54,919 bases of DNA, taken from Candidatus Rokuibacteriota bacterium. Lineage in GTDB: Bacteria; Methylomirabilota; Methylomirabilia; Rokubacteriales; CSP1-6. The stretch spans positions 1 through 54,919 of the forward strand of contig QHSQ01000128.1 in assembly GCA_003221615.1 (NCBI GenBank), read 5' to 3'. Of the stretch, positions 52,934-54,919 are shown one piece after another. How positions within the stretch are numbered: the stretch's first letter is position 1; each line of letters begins with the position of its first letter. Under the pieces are notes generated by a model. The model saw nothing but the letters and a program-made list of their open reading frames with translations. It was not told the DNA's origin and made no database searches. The translations under genes and the position numbers were made by a program.

Positions 52934-53868
52934 CGCAGGCGGGGGAGGACGTCGCGGGCGATCAGCTCGACCTGCTCGGGCTCGTAGCGATAGGGGACGA
53001 GGACCAGGCGATCCACGCCCGACTGGGCGTGGGCCCGGAGCTGCGCGACGCACTCGTCCGCGCTGCCGCGGATCGCGTGCTCGATCGTCGATTCGCTCCA
53101 GGCGGCGACGTCCCATTCGGTCTCGAGCCAGCGGCGCATCGGCGCCTCGGTCGCCTCGCGCGAGCGGCCGACGTAGATGGCGAGCTGATTGGTGCCGCTG
53201 AGCGTCTTCGGGTCTCGCCCGGCCTCGCGGGCGAAGCCGACGATCTTCTCCCACGAGCGGCGATAGCTCTCCGGCGTGTAGAAGTACGTGAGCCACCCGT
53301 CGCCGCTCGTGGCCACGCGCTTGAGCACGGCATCGACGTAGCCGCCGATCAGGATGGGCGGCCGCGGGCGCTGGCTCGGGCGCGGCCGCATCACGGCCTC
53401 GCGCAGGTTGTGCTCGTCGACCTGCAGGGTCACGCGGTCTTCCGTCCAGAGCCGCGTGAGGATGTCGAGATTGCGCTCGAAGAGCCGGCCGCGCCGCTTG
53501 AACGGCACGCCGACCGCGTCGAACTCGCGGGCGTACCAGCCGGCGGCGACGCCGAGGATCAAGCGGCCCTTCGAGATCACGTCGAGCGTGCCGAGCGTCT
53601 TCGCCGCGACGGTCGGGTTCCGCAGCGGGAGCACCAGCACGCCGGTGCCGAGCTTGATCCGGCTGGTCCGCGCCGCGATGGCGGTCAGCGTGCCGACGGC
53701 GTCGAGGATCGGGAAGGACGGCTCGACGCCGAGGATCACGTGATCCCACGCCCAGAGGGACTCGAAGCCGAGCGCCTCGGCCCGCTGGGCATATGTATAG
53801 AGCGCGTCGATGTCGGGGGTCTCGGCCGGCCCCACGAAGTTCTTGATCGCGAGCCCGAAGGTCGGCAT
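52930..53868 (-). CDS. LLM-class flavin-dependent oxidoreductase
   Basis: This 312-residue LLM protein has TYAQRAEALGFESLWAWDHVIL (about 25-46), LPLRNPTVAAKTLGTLDVISKGRLILGVAAGWYAREFDAVG (about 80-120) and PRPPILIGGYVDAVLKRVATSGDGWLTY, the TIGR03619-like pattern. It is the third LLM gene of the window and the only one inside the liv-linked catabolic run, coupled to the isochorismatase-type gene by ATGA and 3 bases after the CoA-transferase subunit gene. Confidence 0.9.
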   Translation of the reverse strand: MPTFGLAIKNFVGPAETPDIDALYTYAQRAEALGFESLWAWDHVILGVEPSFPILDAVGTLTAIAARTSRIKLGTGVLVLPLRNPTVAAKTLGTLDVISKGRLILGVAAGWYAREFDAVGVPFKRRGRLFERNLDILTRLWTEDRVTLQVDEHNLREAVMRPRPSQRPRPPILIGGYVDAVLKRVATSGDGWLTYFYTPESYRRSWEKIVGFAREAGRDPKTLSGTNQLAIYVGRSREATEAPMRRWLETEWDVAAWSESTIEHAIRGSADECVAQLRAHAQSGVDRLVLVPYRYEPEQVELIARDVLPRLR

Positions 53869-53871
53869 CGG

Positions 53872-54642
53872 TCAGCCCAGGAACCGCCGCTCCGGGTCCA
53901 GAGCGCGGAGCATCTCGAGCTCCTCGTCGGACGGCGGCTCGGTGGTCTCGATCCGTGGAGCCTCGAGGAGCGGGAAGCCGGTGTTCTGGCGGATCACGTC
54001 GGCCGAGACGCCGGCGTGGGTGGCCTCGATTCTCATGCGCCTCCCGTCAGGGTCGAAGCCGAGGATGCCGAGCGTCGTGACGACGCGTGACACACCGCCG
54101 AAGAGAAGGCCGGCGGCGCGGCGGGAACCGTCACCGCGTAGCCACGACGGGCTCGTGACGAAGTCGACGCGCTCGACGAAACGCCGCTTCTCGTGCGCCG
54201 TCACGATGATGACCTCGCGGCAGAGCGAGGCGATGTCGTTGGCGCCGCCCGTTCCGGGCAGGCGAACCTTCGGCCGCCAGTAGTCGGCGCCGAGCACGCT
54301 CGTGTTGATGTTGCCGTACTGGTCGATCTGCGCGCCGCCCATGAAGCCCACGTCCACGAAGCCGCGCTGGGCGAACAGGAACGCGTCGGTGATCCCCGGC
54401 AGCATCGTCGCCCGGTGGGCGGCGCGCATCTCGTTGGTCGAGACCGGGAGCCGCCCGGGAGCGATCTGGGGTCCGATGATGCCGCCCTCGATGACCATCG
54501 TCAGCCGCGGCGCGTGCCGCTGCTCGGCGAGCGCGGCGGCCAGGAGCGGCACCCCGACCCCCGCGAACACCGTCGTGTCGTCGCGGAGCTGGCGTGCGGC
54601 GATCACGGCGAGCAGCTCGGAGGCGTTGAAGCGTTCGGTCAT
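53872..54642 (-). CDS. CoA-transferase subunit B (glutaconate/IpdB type)
   Basis: This 256-residue protein has the fold of the second subunit of class I CoA-transferases: VFAGVGVPLLAAALA (about 25-39), the catalytic-type Glu in MVIEGGIIGPQ (about 49-59), FVDVGFMGGAQIDQYGNINTSVLG and VDFVTSPSW. Related subunits include GctB and IpdB, the latter opening steroid ring C/D intermediates. ATG 54642 overlaps the stop of a 22-codon frame (ATGA); GTG 54654 is an alternative start. The first subunit gene lies upstream at the window edge. Confidence 0.88.
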   Translation of the reverse strand: MTERFNASELLAVIAARQLRDDTTVFAGVGVPLLAAALAEQRHAPRLTMVIEGGIIGPQIAPGRLPVSTNEMRAAHRATMLPGITDAFLFAQRGFVDVGFMGGAQIDQYGNINTSVLGADYWRPKVRLPGTGGANDIASLCREVIIVTAHEKRRFVERVDFVTSPSWLRGDGSRRAAGLLFGGVSRVVTTLGILGFDPDGRRMRIEATHAGVSADVIRQNTGFPLLEAPRIETTEPPSDEELEMLRALDPERRFLG

Positions 54643-54707
54643 TGTATCGAGCACCAGAGGCCGGTGACGACCGGGGGTGGCCTGAGAAAGACGCTTGGCT
54701 CGGTCAT
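54639..54707 (-). CDS. 22-residue coupling frame between the CoA-transferase subunits
   Basis: A 22-codon frame MTEPSVFLRPPPVVTGLWCS.. starts within the stop of subunit A and stops within the start of subunit B, with ATGA overlaps at both ends. No ribosome site is visible before subunit B, so this frame may carry terminating ribosomes to it. It could also be a chance frame; the peptide has no recognisable feature. Confidence 0.35.
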   Translation of the reverse strand: MTEPSVFLRPPPVVTGLWCSIQ

Positions 54708-54919
54708 CGCGTCAGCTCTCTCGCTCGCTTGGCTTGGAGTCCCATCCGCTCGCCGCCGAAGAGATCGAGGTAGTCGCTCCACGTGGGCGGCCCGTAGACG
54801 TAGCGCTCGAGATAGTCGCCGACGGCGACCGGGCCGCGCGCGTCGATCGCGGCGCAGTATTCGGCGAAGTGGTCGTAGTCGGCTTCGTAGAGGCCGTAGC
54901 ACTCGTGCGGGAACGAGCC
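54704..54919 (-). CDS. CoA-transferase subunit A, C-terminal part (5' end beyond window)
   Basis: The last 71 codons of a gene enter from the right edge and end with TGA at 54704. The visible residues, with GSFPHECYGLYEADYDHFAE and VGDYLERYVYGPPTWSDYLDLFGGERMGLQAK, match the C-terminal end of subunit A of glutaconate/IpdA-type CoA-transferases, where a Pro-His-Tyr-rich region is followed by a short helix. The pairing with the B-subunit gene downstream supports the call. Confidence 0.75.
   Translation of the reverse strand, partial: GSFPHECYGLYEADYDHFAEYCAAIDARGPVAVGDYLERYVYGPPTWSDYLDLFGGERMGLQAKRARELTR

Overview
ORGANISM. The window is uniformly GC-rich, densely packed bacterial chromosome with short gaps and many ATGA stop/start overlaps. 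It combines a complete type IV pilus (T4P) machine, a DnaK/HspR/Lon heat-shock cluster, several sigma-54 enhancer-binding regulators, three luciferase-like (LLM) flavin oxidoreductases, paired acyl-CoA dehydrogenases and a LivKHMGF-type uptake operon. This mix suggests an uncultivated, metabolically versatile soil or groundwater lineage of the Methylomirabilota/Rokubacteria kind or a neighbouring deltaproteobacterial-grade phylum; that is inference from gene content. I see no rRNA, tRNA, CRISPR array, insertion sequence or phage. No gene-free stretch exceeds 300 bases. LAYOUT 1-16072, minus strand: one long pilus block, read right to left: mazG, macro domain, pilB, pilT, pilC, pilS, pilR, then (behind a sigma-54 promoter) pilA, a TMTC-like membrane TPR protein, pilD, three minor pilins (FimT/GspH, PilV, PilX), pilM and pilN (cut by the window edge). 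16135-25030: DUF1844 protein, an exported protein, the heat-shock operon hsp20-dnaK-dnaJ-like-hspR-lon, a lytic transglycosylase and an alpha/beta hydrolase. 25126-34003: a Pro-rich lipoprotein, a small exported protein, YifB, then a signalling locus: sigma-54 activator, sigma-54 promoter, 47-residue membrane peptide, a disrupted oligopeptide-binding protein and two translationally coupled histidine kinases. 34013-43151, minus strand: LLM oxidoreductase, endonuclease/phosphatase-family protein, PncC, a receiver-less sigma-54 activator with its own sigma-54 promoter, a histidine kinase, a cobalamin-binding-type radical SAM protein and two acyl-CoA dehydrogenases. 43224-54919: LLM oxidoreductase, PAP2 phosphatase, a CTP-synthase-related protein with an in-frame TGA at the catalytic cysteine position (probable selenoprotein), the liv operon, and a catabolic run of SDR, DHDPS-family lyase, isochorismatase-family hydrolase, LLM oxidoreductase and a two-subunit CoA-transferase. 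HOW IT WORKS TOGETHER. PilS/PilR very probably drive pilA through the sigma-54 promoter at 7405-7421. Strong stem-loops follow the first, highly expressed cistron of three operons (pilA, hsp20, livK), suggesting a shared way of keeping the first product in excess. The most notable single item is the probable selenocysteine protein at 44948-45670: the TGA replaces the nucleophile Cys of a class I glutamine amidotransferase elbow, the reading frame is conserved on both sides, and a SECIS-like hairpin lies 3' of the TGA.
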